A stretch of 64,000 nt of DNA from Pelomonas sp965229315 (GTDB lineage Bacteria > Pseudomonadota > Gammaproteobacteria > Burkholderiales > Burkholderiaceae_C). Positions 21,980 to 34,756 of the stretch are shown in pieces; position 1 is the first letter of the stretch, and every line of letters begins with the position of its first letter. The notes below the pieces were generated by a model. The model was not told the origin of the DNA, made no database searches, and was given only the letters and a program-made list of their open reading frames with translations. Made by a program: the position numbers and the translations under genes. The stretch lies in contig NZ_CBDDJA010000002.1 in NCBI RefSeq assembly GCF_965229315.1, forward strand, positions 496,001 to 560,000. The letters run 5' to 3'.

Positions 21980-24154
21980 ATGAGTATTGCAGTGAACCGA
22001 GCCGGTCAGAAGTTTGTCATCGGCCTCTCCCTGGCCCTCGCGCTAGCCGCATGCGGCGGGGGCGGCGGCAATGCAGGCACGCCCGTGATCGGGCCGGGCG
22101 CCGGATCCAGCTCGCCCACGGCGACGGATTCGGCGACGGTGAGCCTCAAACTGTCCTCGGCGACCGTGACGGCCGGCGCGCCGGCCACCGTCACGGCCAC
22201 CGTCGTCAACAAGAGCGGGTCCGCAGTGCCGGGCTTGGTGGTCAAGTTCTCGACGGCTGGGGGCCTGGGTGCTTTCAGCGCCAGCTCGGCATTGACGGAT
22301 GCCACCGGCACCGCCTCGGTGGTGCTGTCGCCTGCGGCATCCACCACGTCCGGTGCCGATACGGTGCGAGCAACGGTGACCTATGCGGGCAGCGACTATT
22401 CGGCTTCGGCCGGATTCCAGCTGACGGCGACCAACGTGACCATCGGCTCGTTCACATCGGATCTGCCCACGGGCACCAGCCTGTCGGCCTACGGACAGGC
22501 GAACCTGACCGTCACCCTGGCGGGCGCCTCGGCGACCTCGCCGGTCAACGTGGTGCTCACGTCGTCCTGCGTGTCCGCAGGCAAGGGCACGTTGACGCCG
22601 ACCAGTGTCACCACGAGCACGGGCAGGGCGACGTTCACCTTCCGCGACCAGGGCTGCGGCGCCGTGGCGACGGCAGAGAACCTGCAGGTTTCCGTGACCG
22701 GCACCAGCCTCACCCAGTCCCTGAGCATTCCGGTCAGTTCGCCTGCTGCGGCCAGCATCGGTTTCGTGTCCGCGTCACCCAACGTCATCTATCTCAGGGG
22801 CTCCAGCCTTGTCGAGAGCTCAAGCGTGACCTTCCAGGTGAAGGACGCCGCGAACAACGGTCTGCCCAACCAGACGGTGGTGCTGCAGCCCAGCGTGCTG
22901 ACGGGCGGGCTGACGCTGGACGGCCAGTCGGGTTCCGTCACCAAGACGACCGACAGCAACGGCAACGTGATCGTCCGCGTCAACTCCGGCACGGTACCCA
23001 CGCCGGTGCGCATCAAGGCGACGCTGCAGGGTTCGACCATTTCCACGGTGTCCAGCGCGCTGGCCATCGCCGTGGGCTTGCCGTCGCAGCTGAATTTCTC
23101 CTTTGCCCAGCGCACCATCAACATCGAGGGTTACAACCTACAGGGGACGACGAACACGTACACGGTGATTGCTTCCGACCGCCTGGGCAACCCGGTGCCT
23201 GATGGCACGGCCATCAATTTCGTCGCCGAAGGCGGCCAGATCCAGGCCACGCAGCAGACGGCCCTGAATGCCAGCGGCATCGCGACAGCCACGGCCAACT
23301 TCGTGACCGCGTCGCCGGTGCCGGTCGATGGACGTGTCACCGTGCTGGCCTACGCGCTGGGAGAAAAGTCCTTCCTCGACACCAACGGCAACAACGTCTA
23401 CGACGCCGGCGAGGTGTTCCAGGACCTGGGCAACGTCTACCTGGACCGCAAGTACGACGGTTATTACAACGCGAGCGAGGACCAGGCCATCCCGCTCGTG
23501 CCCGGCGGCGGCGGTACCTCGGCCTGCGCGGTAGCCAGTTCCGCGCTGCTGGCGGGCGACATCACCATCCCCAGCCAGCCCAACACCTGCACGGGCACCT
23601 GGGGTACCGCCCATGTCCGTCGTGCGCTGCAAACGATTTTCTCCACCTCCACCGCGCGGCCGCTGTGGGGCACGGCCCGGTCGCCCTTCGCGGGCTCGGC
23701 CAGCGGCATTTGCGCAGCGCCGCTGCAGTTGATCGACCAGTACGTGAACGACCAGCCGGCGCGTTATGCGGTGGACGGCAGCGGCCAGCCGATTGCCGGC
23801 AAGACGACGTACTACCCGCTGACGGACGGCAATGGCGTGGGCTCCAGCCTCTACGGGCTGGGGGGCAGTGGTGCGTTGACCTTCCTGGTGGCCGACGCGA
23901 ATCCCGTGGCGTTCAACCCGGTGGCGGCCGGCAGCACGATCGCCGTGACTGCGACCGACGGCCTGACGGTTTCGGTGCTCGGAGGTTCGCCCGTGCCCAG
24001 CAGCAGCACGCCCACGGCGGTGACGATCGGCTACAAGTTCGACACCGCGTCGTCCGGCACGATCACGATCAACATCAGCTCGCCTGGTGGGCTCGTGACC
24101 TCGATCCCGCTGGTCGTGACGACGGCGACGTCGCCCGGGGCGTGCACCAACTGA
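21980..24154 (+). CDS. Large Ig-like repeat lipoprotein between pilQ and aroK
   Basis: Function unknown. The 724-residue product has a lipoprotein signal with lipobox LAAC (Cys25) followed by five glycines, then a run of predicted beta-sandwich repeats of the bacterial Ig-like (invasin/Big_1) type. At least four repeats are visible (about 50-140, 150-245, 255-355, 365-460), with motifs such as VTAGAPATVTATV, VKFSTAGG, ATGTASVVLS and NPVPDGTAINFVAEGG. Around residue 464 an EF-hand-like loop DTNGNNVYDAGE occurs, then a Cys-containing part and a final Ig-like section. Start ATG 21980 has AGGAG nine bases upstream; a longer start at 21956 lacks a site. The 3' end overlaps the aroK start, so it belongs to the pil-aro transcript. 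Likely exposed in the periplasm or on the surface; a role in the pilus or in adhesion is inference. Confidence 0.8.
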   Translation: MSIAVNRAGQKFVIGLSLALALAACGGGGGNAGTPVIGPGAGSSSPTATDSATVSLKLSSATVTAGAPATVTATVVNKSGSAVPGLVVKFSTAGGLGAFSASSALTDATGTASVVLSPAASTTSGADTVRATVTYAGSDYSASAGFQLTATNVTIGSFTSDLPTGTSLSAYGQANLTVTLAGASATSPVNVVLTSSCVSAGKGTLTPTSVTTSTGRATFTFRDQGCGAVATAENLQVSVTGTSLTQSLSIPVSSPAAASIGFVSASPNVIYLRGSSLVESSSVTFQVKDAANNGLPNQTVVLQPSVLTGGLTLDGQSGSVTKTTDSNGNVIVRVNSGTVPTPVRIKATLQGSTISTVSSALAIAVGLPSQLNFSFAQRTINIEGYNLQGTTNTYTVIASDRLGNPVPDGTAINFVAEGGQIQATQQTALNASGIATATANFVTASPVPVDGRVTVLAYALGEKSFLDTNGNNVYDAGEVFQDLGNVYLDRKYDGYYNASEDQAIPLVPGGGGTSACAVASSALLAGDITIPSQPNTCTGTWGTAHVRRALQTIFSTSTARPLWGTARSPFAGSASGICAAPLQLIDQYVNDQPARYAVDGSGQPIAGKTTYYPLTDGNGVGSSLYGLGGSGALTFLVADANPVAFNPVAAGSTIAVTATDGLTVSVLGGSPVPSSSTPTAVTIGYKFDTASSGTITINISSPGGLVTSIPLVVTTATSPGACTN

Positions 24155-24711
24155 AGATCGCGCTCGTCGGCATGCCGGGCGGTGGCAAGTCCACCGTCGG
24201 GCGGCAGCTGGGGCGCCAGATCGGCGTGCCCTTCGTTGACAGCGATCACGAGATCGAGGCGCGCATCGGCGGCAGCATCCGCGCGTTCTTCGACAGTGAG
24301 GGCGAAGAGGCGTTCCGCGCGCTGGAAAGCGAGGTCATCGCCGAGCTGATGCAGCGCCCCGGCGACTGCATCGTGGCCACCGGCGGCGGCGCGGTGCTGA
24401 AGGAGCGCAACCGCGAGTTGCTGCATGCGCAGGCGACCGTGCTGTACCTGCGCTCGACGCCGGAAGACCTGTTCCGCCGCCTGCGCCACGACACGACGCG
24501 GCCGCTGCTGCAGGTGCGGGACCCGCTGGCCAAGCTGCGCGAGCTGTATCACCAGCGCGACCCCCTGTACCGTCGCTGTGCGCACTACGTGCTGGAGAGT
24601 GCCCGGCCGTCGGTCCATGCACTCGTGAACATGGCGCTGATGCAGCTGGAGCTGGCCGGCCTGCTGGACCCGACGCGTGTCGCGGCCACGGTGGGGGCCG
24701 GGCCCGTTTGA
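24142..24711 (+). CDS. aroK: Shikimate kinase
   Basis: Phosphorylates shikimate at the 3-hydroxyl with ATP in aromatic amino-acid synthesis, cytoplasmic. It has 189 residues from GTG 24142. Walker A GMPGGGKST (10-18), shikimate-binding DSDHEIEARIGGSI with the conserved Asp pair, GGGAVL, lid RPLLQVRDP. A GTG start is needed because the first in-frame ATG lies inside the Walker A motif; it overlaps the upstream lipoprotein gene by 13 bases. Followed 49 bases later by aroB. Confidence 0.93.
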   Translation: MHQLKIALVGMPGGGKSTVGRQLGRQIGVPFVDSDHEIEARIGGSIRAFFDSEGEEAFRALESEVIAELMQRPGDCIVATGGGAVLKERNRELLHAQATVLYLRSTPEDLFRRLRHDTTRPLLQVRDPLAKLRELYHQRDPLYRRCAHYVLESARPSVHALVNMALMQLELAGLLDPTRVAATVGAGPV

Positions 24712-24760
24712 CGAAGGCTGCAGCGGCAGGCCAGGCGAGGGCGGCTCTTACACTCGGGCC

Positions 24761-25855
24761 ATGCCCGCTACAGACTCCGTCAGCATCCAGCTTCCCGATG
24801 GCCGCGCCTACGACATCCGCATCGGCGCCGGCCTGCTGAGCGACGCGGCGAGCTGGCAAGGCCTGCCGAAAGCGGCTGCTGCCGTGATCGTCAGCAACGA
24901 GACCGTCGCGCCGCTTTACGCCGAACGGCTGCGGGGCCAGTTGCTGGCCTGCTATGCGCGTGTGGACGTGGTCGTATTGCCCGACGGCGAGCAGCACAAG
25001 AACTGGTCCAGCCTGAACCGCATCTGTGACCACCTGCTGGGCGAGGCTTTGGATCGCCGCACCGTGCTGTTCGCGCTGGGTGGCGGCGTCATCGGCGACA
25101 TGACCGGTTTCGCCGCGGCCATCTACATGCGCGGCGTGCCGTTCGTGCAGGTGCCCACGACGCTGCTGGCCCAGGTGGACTCCTCGGTGGGCGGCAAGAC
25201 GGCGATCAACCATCCGCTGGGCAAGAACATGCTGGGCGCGTTCTACCAGCCCGAGCGTGTGATCGCCGACCTGGACACGCTGGACAGCCTGCCCGACCGC
25301 GAGCTGCGTGCGGGCCTGGCGGAGGTGATCAAGTACGGCCCCATCGCCGATGCCGGGTTCCTGTGCTGGATCGAGGACAACCTTGACGCGCTGCTGGCGC
25401 GGGACAAGGCCGTGCTGGCCTATGCCGTGCGGCGCAGTTGCGAGATCAAGGCGGACGTCGTCGGCCAGGACGAACGCGAGCAGGGGTTGCGGGCCATCCT
25501 GAACTTCGGCCACACCCTCGGTCACGCCATCGAGGCGGGCCTGGGCTACGGCGAATGGCTGCATGGCGAGGCCGTGGCCTGCGGCATGGTGCTGGCCGCC
25601 GACCTGTCGCAGCGCATGGGCCTGATGCCGGCCCCCTTCGTCGAACGCCTTCGCGCGCTGATCGAGCGCGCCGGGCTGCCCGTGCAGCCGCCCAGGCTGG
25701 GTGCCGAGCGCTACCTGTCGCTGATGCGCGTCGACAAAAAGGCCGAGGCCGGCGCGATCCGTTTCGTGCTCATCGAGGCGCTGGGGCGGGCCGGGCTGCA
25801 TGCCGTGCCTGACGAGCTGATCGTCCAGACGCTGGCCGCCCACGGAGCGGCCTGA
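24761..25855 (+). CDS. aroB: 3-Dehydroquinate synthase
   Basis: NAD- and metal-dependent cyclisation of DAHP to 3-dehydroquinate, second step of the shikimate pathway. It has 364 residues. Motifs: DGEQHKNW, the NAD-binding GGGVIGDMTGFAA, PTTLLAQVDSSVGGKTAIN, LAEVIKYG (metal Glu), NFGHTLGHAIE (metal His) and HGEAVACGM. Overlaps dgt by one base (TGATG). Confidence 0.97.
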   Translation: MPATDSVSIQLPDGRAYDIRIGAGLLSDAASWQGLPKAAAAVIVSNETVAPLYAERLRGQLLACYARVDVVVLPDGEQHKNWSSLNRICDHLLGEALDRRTVLFALGGGVIGDMTGFAAAIYMRGVPFVQVPTTLLAQVDSSVGGKTAINHPLGKNMLGAFYQPERVIADLDTLDSLPDRELRAGLAEVIKYGPIADAGFLCWIEDNLDALLARDKAVLAYAVRRSCEIKADVVGQDEREQGLRAILNFGHTLGHAIEAGLGYGEWLHGEAVACGMVLAADLSQRMGLMPAPFVERLRALIERAGLPVQPPRLGAERYLSLMRVDKKAEAGAIRFVLIEALGRAGLHAVPDELIVQTLAAHGAA

Positions 25856-26994
25856 TGCCGGTCGCGACCCGTCCCGCCTATGCGGCCGACCCCGCGCGCA
25901 GCCGCGGGCGGCGGCTGCCGGAGCCCGCGGCCCCGACCCGCAGCGAGTTCCAGCGGGACCGGGACCGCATCATCCACAGCACGGCGTTCCGCCGGTTGGT
26001 CTACAAGACGCAGGTCTTCCTCAACCACGAGGGCGACCTGTTCCGGACCCGGCTGACGCACTCGCTGGAAGTGGCGCAGCTGGGCCGCTCCATCGCGCGC
26101 AGCCTGGGGCTGGACGAGGACCTCGTGGAGGCCGTCGCGCTGGCGCACGACCTGGGCCACACGCCGTTCGGACATGCGGGCCAGGACGTGCTGGACGAGT
26201 GCATGCGCGGCCACGGGGGCTTCGAGCACAACCTGCAGTCGCTGCGCGTGGTCGACCACCTGGAGCTGCGCTACCCTGAGTTCGACGGCCTCAACCTGTG
26301 CTTCGAGACCCGCGAGGGCATCCTCAAGCATTGCTCCCGGCGCAATGCTGAATTCATCGAGGCGGCCGAGCCCGGCGGGATCGCCACGCGCTTCCTGAAC
26401 GGCGGCCAGCCCAGCCTGGAGGCCCAGCTCTGCAATCTTGCGGACGAGGTGGCCTACAACGCCCATGATGTGGACGACGGCGTGCGGTCGGGATTGATCG
26501 AGCTGGAGCAGTTGCTGGAGGTCGAGCTGGTGCGCGAGCATTGCCAGGCGGCGCTGGCCGCGCACCCGGGTCTGACGGGCAAGCGGCTGCTGTTCGAGAC
26601 GATCCGCCGCATGCTGTCGGCCCAGGTGTACGACATCATCGATGCGACCGGCGCCGCGCTGGCCGCAGCGGCGCCGGCGGATGCGGACGCTGTGCGCTGC
26701 AGCGAGCAGCCGCTGGTGAGTTTCAGCCCCGGTATGCGCACCAGAAGCACGGCGCTCAAGCGCTTCCTGTTCGCCAACCTGTACCGGCATCCGCAGGTGC
26801 AGTCCCAGCGCCTGCGCGCCGAGCAGATCCTTCGCGAACTGTTCCAGATCTACTCGACGGATGCGACCCAGATGCCGCAAGACTTCGCCGACCGTGAGGA
26901 CCGCGAACGTGCCTGCGCCGACTACATCGCCGGCATGACCGACCGCTTCGCCATCCGCGAGCATCAACGCATCACGGGCAAGACGCTATTTTGA
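25855..26994 (+). CDS. dgt: Deoxyguanosinetriphosphate triphosphohydrolase-like protein
   Basis: HD-domain dNTP triphosphohydrolase of the dGTPase family, hydrolysing dNTPs to nucleoside and triphosphate. It has 379 residues, the shorter Dgt-like type. HD metal ligands: His69 (RLTHSLEV), His98-Asp99 (ALAHDLGHTPFGH) and a later Asp in NLADEVAYNAHDVDD. The RRLVYKTQVF segment near the start is characteristic. The stop TGA at 26992-26994 shares its last base with the left inverted repeat of the RAYT element. Confidence 0.93.
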   Translation: MPVATRPAYAADPARSRGRRLPEPAAPTRSEFQRDRDRIIHSTAFRRLVYKTQVFLNHEGDLFRTRLTHSLEVAQLGRSIARSLGLDEDLVEAVALAHDLGHTPFGHAGQDVLDECMRGHGGFEHNLQSLRVVDHLELRYPEFDGLNLCFETREGILKHCSRRNAEFIEAAEPGGIATRFLNGGQPSLEAQLCNLADEVAYNAHDVDDGVRSGLIELEQLLEVELVREHCQAALAAHPGLTGKRLLFETIRRMLSAQVYDIIDATGAALAAAAPADADAVRCSEQPLVSFSPGMRTRSTALKRFLFANLYRHPQVQSQRLRAEQILRELFQIYSTDATQMPQDFADREDRERACADYIAGMTDRFAIREHQRITGKTLF

Positions 26995-27004
26995 AAATGG
27001 GGTC
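26994..27004. repeat. Left terminal inverted repeat of the RAYT element
   Basis: AAAATGGGGTC, reverse complement of 27832-27842. Begins on the last base of the dgt stop codon. The following GGAGTCGA resembles the GGGGTC-GAGTC motif often seen before RAYT genes. Confidence 0.75.
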
Positions 27005-27058
27005 GGAGTCGATTATTCTGGACGCTCGCACCCGGTCGACTCCCACAAGGAACCCCTC

Positions 27059-27766
27059 ATGGCCCGCCTCCCCCGGCTGATCCTGCCCGGTCAGCCGCAC
27101 CACGTCATCCTGCGCGGCAACAACCGCCAGGCGATCTTCTACAGCGACCTGGATCGCCAGCACTTGCTGGACACGCTGGCGCAGGCCGCCACGCAGCACC
27201 GCGTCGCCATCCATGCCTATGTGCTGATGGACAACCACCTCCACCTGCTGGTCACGCCGCCGGTCGCCGACGCGCTGAGCCGCATGATGCAGTCGCTGGG
27301 ACGGCGCTACGTGGGCTGGTTCAACGCCCGGCACCGGCGCACGGGCACATTGTGGGAAGGGCGCTTCCGTGCGGGGCTGATCGAGGGCGAGCGGCACCTG
27401 CTGGCCTGCATGCGCTACATCGAACTCAACCCCGTGCGAGCAGGACTTTGCCAGGAAGCCGCGCAATGGCCCTGGTCCAGCGCCGCGCACCACCTGGGCC
27501 TGGCCCGCAGCCCGCTGGTCACCGAGCACGAACTGGTTTGGTCGCTCGGCAACACACCCTTCGAACGCGAACATGCCTACCGGGAGTTCATCGCGCAGGG
27601 CGTATCGCTGCCAGAGCAACTGCAATTCACCGAAGCGGTGCTGCGGGGGCGCCCGCTGGGCAGCGAGGCCTTCCTGAAGCCGTTGTCAGACGCGCATGGG
27701 GCCGTTGTCATCAAGAGGCCGCGTGGCCGGCCCCGCAAGGTATCGGCGCCAATTGGCGCGGACTGA
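27059..27766 (+). CDS. REP-associated tyrosine transposase (RAYT, Y1 family)
   Basis: Single-strand DNA transposase of the IS200/IS605 Y1 superfamily, RAYT branch, thought to mobilise or maintain REP-type palindromes. It has 235 residues: the N-terminal RLPRLILPGQPHHVILRGNN, the metal-binding HxH in MDNHLHLLV (His60, His62) and the catalytic Tyr120 in CMRYIELNPVRAGL. The family feature GTLWEGRFRAGLI is present. The C-terminal region ends in a basic KRPRGRPRK stretch that could bind DNA. Catalytic residues are intact, so the protein may be active. The start follows a purine-rich AAGG five to eight bases upstream. Confidence 0.92.
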   Translation: MARLPRLILPGQPHHVILRGNNRQAIFYSDLDRQHLLDTLAQAATQHRVAIHAYVLMDNHLHLLVTPPVADALSRMMQSLGRRYVGWFNARHRRTGTLWEGRFRAGLIEGERHLLACMRYIELNPVRAGLCQEAAQWPWSSAAHHLGLARSPLVTEHELVWSLGNTPFEREHAYREFIAQGVSLPEQLQFTEAVLRGRPLGSEAFLKPLSDAHGAVVIKRPRGRPRKVSAPIGAD

Positions 27767-27831
27767 GTGTCAATCTAACTATGGCCCTATTTATTTAATC
27801 TACTGCTGTCGGTGTTTATTAAATAGAACCT

Positions 27832-27842
27832 GACCCCATTTT
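27832..27842. repeat. Right terminal inverted repeat of the RAYT element
   Basis: GACCCCATTTT, perfect reverse complement of 26994-27004, 66 bases upstream of the gltB start codon. Confidence 0.75.
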
Positions 27843-27907
27843 ATTGAAGTTGCCGACATTGCTGCGCTGCAGTACGCTCCCTCCCCGTTGTGTTCCAGGA
27901 GGGCGCC

Positions 27908-32665
<4,758 letters not shown>

Positions 32666-32676
32666 GGAGCGCCAAC

Positions 32677-34152
32677 GTGGGAAAAGTCACCGGCTTCATG
32701 GAATACGAGCGCCTGGAAGAGGGCTATGAGCCCGTCCCCGCTCGCGTCAAGAACTACAAGGAATTCGTCATCGGCCTGAACGTCGAGCAGGCCAGGCAGC
32801 AGGGTGCCCGCTGCATGGACTGCGGCACGCCGTTCTGCAACAGCGGCTGCCCGGTCAACAACGTCATCCCGGACTTCAACGACCTGGTCTACAAGGGCCG
32901 GCCGGAGGACTGGCAGCACGCGATTGCCGTGCTGCACAGCACCAACAACTTCCCCGAGTTCACCGGCCGCATCTGCCCCGCGCCCTGCGAGGCGGCCTGC
33001 ACGCTGAACGTCAATGACGACGCGGTGGGCATCAAGTCCATCGAGCACGCCATCATCGACCGGGCCTGGGCCGAGGGCTGGGTCAGGCCGCAGCCACCGA
33101 GGAACCGCACCGGCAAGAAGATCGCCGTCGTCGGTGCCGGCCCGGCCGGCCTGGCCGCGGCGCAGCAACTGGCGCGTGTGGGCCACGGCGTCACCGTGTT
33201 CGAGAAGAATGACCGTGTCGGCGGCCTGCTGCGCTACGGCATTCCGGACTTCAAGATGGAGAAGTCCCACATCGACCGCCGTGTCGAGCAGATGCAGGCC
33301 GAGGGCGTCGAGTTCCGCACCGGCGTGCTGATCGGCGCTCTACCGGAGGGGTCCAAGGTCACGAACTGGGCCAAGGAGACGATCAGCGCCGACGAGCTGA
33401 AGGCGCAGTTCGACGCCGTAGTGCTGACCGGTGGTGCCGAGCAATCGCGCGACCTGCCGGTGCCTGGACGCGATCTTGCGGGCGTGCATTTCGCCATGGA
33501 GTTCCTGCCGCAGCAGAACAAGGTCAACGCGGGCGACAAGCTGAAGAACCAGTTGCGCGCCGACGGCAAGCACGTCATCGTCATCGGCGGCGGCGACACC
33601 GGAAGCGACTGCGTGGGCACCAGCAACCGACACGGCGCCAAGAGCGTGACCCAGTTCGAGCTGCTGCCGCAGCCGCCCGAGGTCGAGGACCGCCCGCTGA
33701 CCTGGCCCTACTGGCCGATCAAGCTGCGCACTTCGAGCAGCCACGAAGAGGGCTGCGAGCGCGAGTTCGCCATCGCCACCAAGGAGTTCCTGGGCGAGAA
33801 GGGCAAGCTCACCGGCGTCAAGACCGTGCGACTGCAGTGGCAGGGCGGCAAGATGACCGAGGTCGAGGGCAGCGAGCAGGTCCTCAAGGCCGACCTCGCG
33901 CTGCTCGCCATGGGCTTCACCGCACCGGTCGCGACCGTGCTGGAAGCCTTCGGCGTCGACAAGGACGCCCGCGGCAACGGCAAGGCCACGACCGAGGGCG
34001 CAAACGCGTACAAGACCAATGTCGACAAGGTCTTCGCCGCCGGTGACATCCGCCGTGGCCAGAGCCTGGTCGTGTGGGCCATCCGCGAGGGCCGCCAGGC
34101 CGCACGCGCGGTGGATGAGTACCTGATGGGTGCGACGACGCTGCCGCGCTGA
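32677..34152 (+). CDS. gltD: Glutamate synthase (NADPH), small subunit
   Basis: Small subunit of NADPH-GOGAT, passing electrons from NADPH via FAD and 4Fe-4S clusters to GltB. It has 491 residues with a GTG start preceded by GAGGAGC. The N-terminal Cys motifs CMDCGTPFCNSGCP and CPAPCEAAC hold the iron-sulfur clusters; the FAD fold is VVGAGPAGLAAAQQL and the NADPH fold VIGGGDTGSDC. The C-terminal AAGDIRRGQSLVVWAIREG is conserved. Convergent with the TonB-like gene, four bases between stops. Confidence 0.97.
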   Translation: MGKVTGFMEYERLEEGYEPVPARVKNYKEFVIGLNVEQARQQGARCMDCGTPFCNSGCPVNNVIPDFNDLVYKGRPEDWQHAIAVLHSTNNFPEFTGRICPAPCEAACTLNVNDDAVGIKSIEHAIIDRAWAEGWVRPQPPRNRTGKKIAVVGAGPAGLAAAQQLARVGHGVTVFEKNDRVGGLLRYGIPDFKMEKSHIDRRVEQMQAEGVEFRTGVLIGALPEGSKVTNWAKETISADELKAQFDAVVLTGGAEQSRDLPVPGRDLAGVHFAMEFLPQQNKVNAGDKLKNQLRADGKHVIVIGGGDTGSDCVGTSNRHGAKSVTQFELLPQPPEVEDRPLTWPYWPIKLRTSSSHEEGCEREFAIATKEFLGEKGKLTGVKTVRLQWQGGKMTEVEGSEQVLKADLALLAMGFTAPVATVLEAFGVDKDARGNGKATTEGANAYKTNVDKVFAAGDIRRGQSLVVWAIREGRQAARAVDEYLMGATTLPR

Positions 34153-34156
34153 CGGT

Positions 34157-34756
34157 TCAGCGCGAGAGAGGCCTGGGGGGGCCGGCAGGCCCGCCCAGGC
34201 AGCGTTCCGGCCGGCCCGCCGCGTATGGCAGCCAGCCCAATTGCGGCGCCGGCAGCGCAGCGTCGAAGCGCAAGCTCAGGCAATAGGCGCGCGCCGCGCC
34301 GGCCGGCTGCAGGTGCGCGTCGCCCAGCGCGTGCTCGGCCACCAGCCGGAAGGCATCCGGCGTGGCGTCCGACAGGCTGCGAGCGACCACACGCGCCACA
34401 TGGCCGCCCTCGTCGGCCACCAGGTAGACGCGCAACGTGACACCGCCCGCGGGCAGTTCGGCGTCCGGCAGCGGCAGCTCCGGCGGACCGGGCGTGAACT
34501 CGGGTGGCGGTCCCGCCTCGGGCATCGGCGGTGTGGCCGGCGCGGTGGGTGCGCCTTCGGCCGCGGGGGCGAGTCGCGCTGCAGGTGCCACCGCCGCGGG
34601 CGGCAACTCGCGGACCTGCATGGCCCGCGTCGCGGCCGGCAGGCCGGCGGCCGGGGCGGGCCGGTGCAGCCCGGTGAGGAGCGGCAGGTGCAGGCCTGCG
34701 GCCAGCAGGGCGCACCCGAGCACGGCACGCCGCGCCCGGGCCGCGGCAGGCCTCAC
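34157..34756 (-). CDS. TonB-like C-terminal domain protein coupled to pilY1
   Basis: Not recognised as a named gene. The 199-residue product has an N-terminal membrane segment (about 11-28), a Pro/Ala/Glu-rich spacer (about 35-100) and a C-terminal region of about 90 residues that matches the TonB C-terminal pattern (GVTLRVYLVADEGGHVARV, then ...LSLRFDAALPAP). This is the architecture of a small TonB/energy-transducer-like protein. The start is GTG, whose GTGA overlaps the pilY1 stop (34753-34755), so it should be translated with pilY1 as the last gene of the minor-pilin operon. No ExbB/ExbD is nearby. A role in the pilus tip complex is inference. Confidence 0.72.
   Translation of the reverse strand: MRPAAARARRAVLGCALLAAGLHLPLLTGLHRPAPAAGLPAATRAMQVRELPPAAVAPAARLAPAAEGAPTAPATPPMPEAGPPPEFTPGPPELPLPDAELPAGGVTLRVYLVADEGGHVARVVARSLSDATPDAFRLVAEHALGDAHLQPAGAARAYCLSLRFDAALPAPQLGWLPYAAGRPERCLGGPAGPPRPLSR

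Larger units (their letters stand above)
26994..27842 (+). mobile_element. RAYT element bounded by 11-bp inverted repeats
   Basis: An 849-base unit sits between dgt and gltB. Its ends are perfect inverted repeats, AAAATGGGGTC (26994-27004) and GACCCCATTTT (27832-27842), and it carries a single Y1-type transposase gene. Just inside the left end lies a hairpin, GGAGTCGA/TCGACTCC (27005-27012 and 27036-27043); inside the right end an imperfect A+T-rich hairpin (27787-27826). No clear target-site duplication is seen, as expected for Y1 chemistry. The 3' part is much more A+T rich than its surroundings. Confidence 0.75.
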
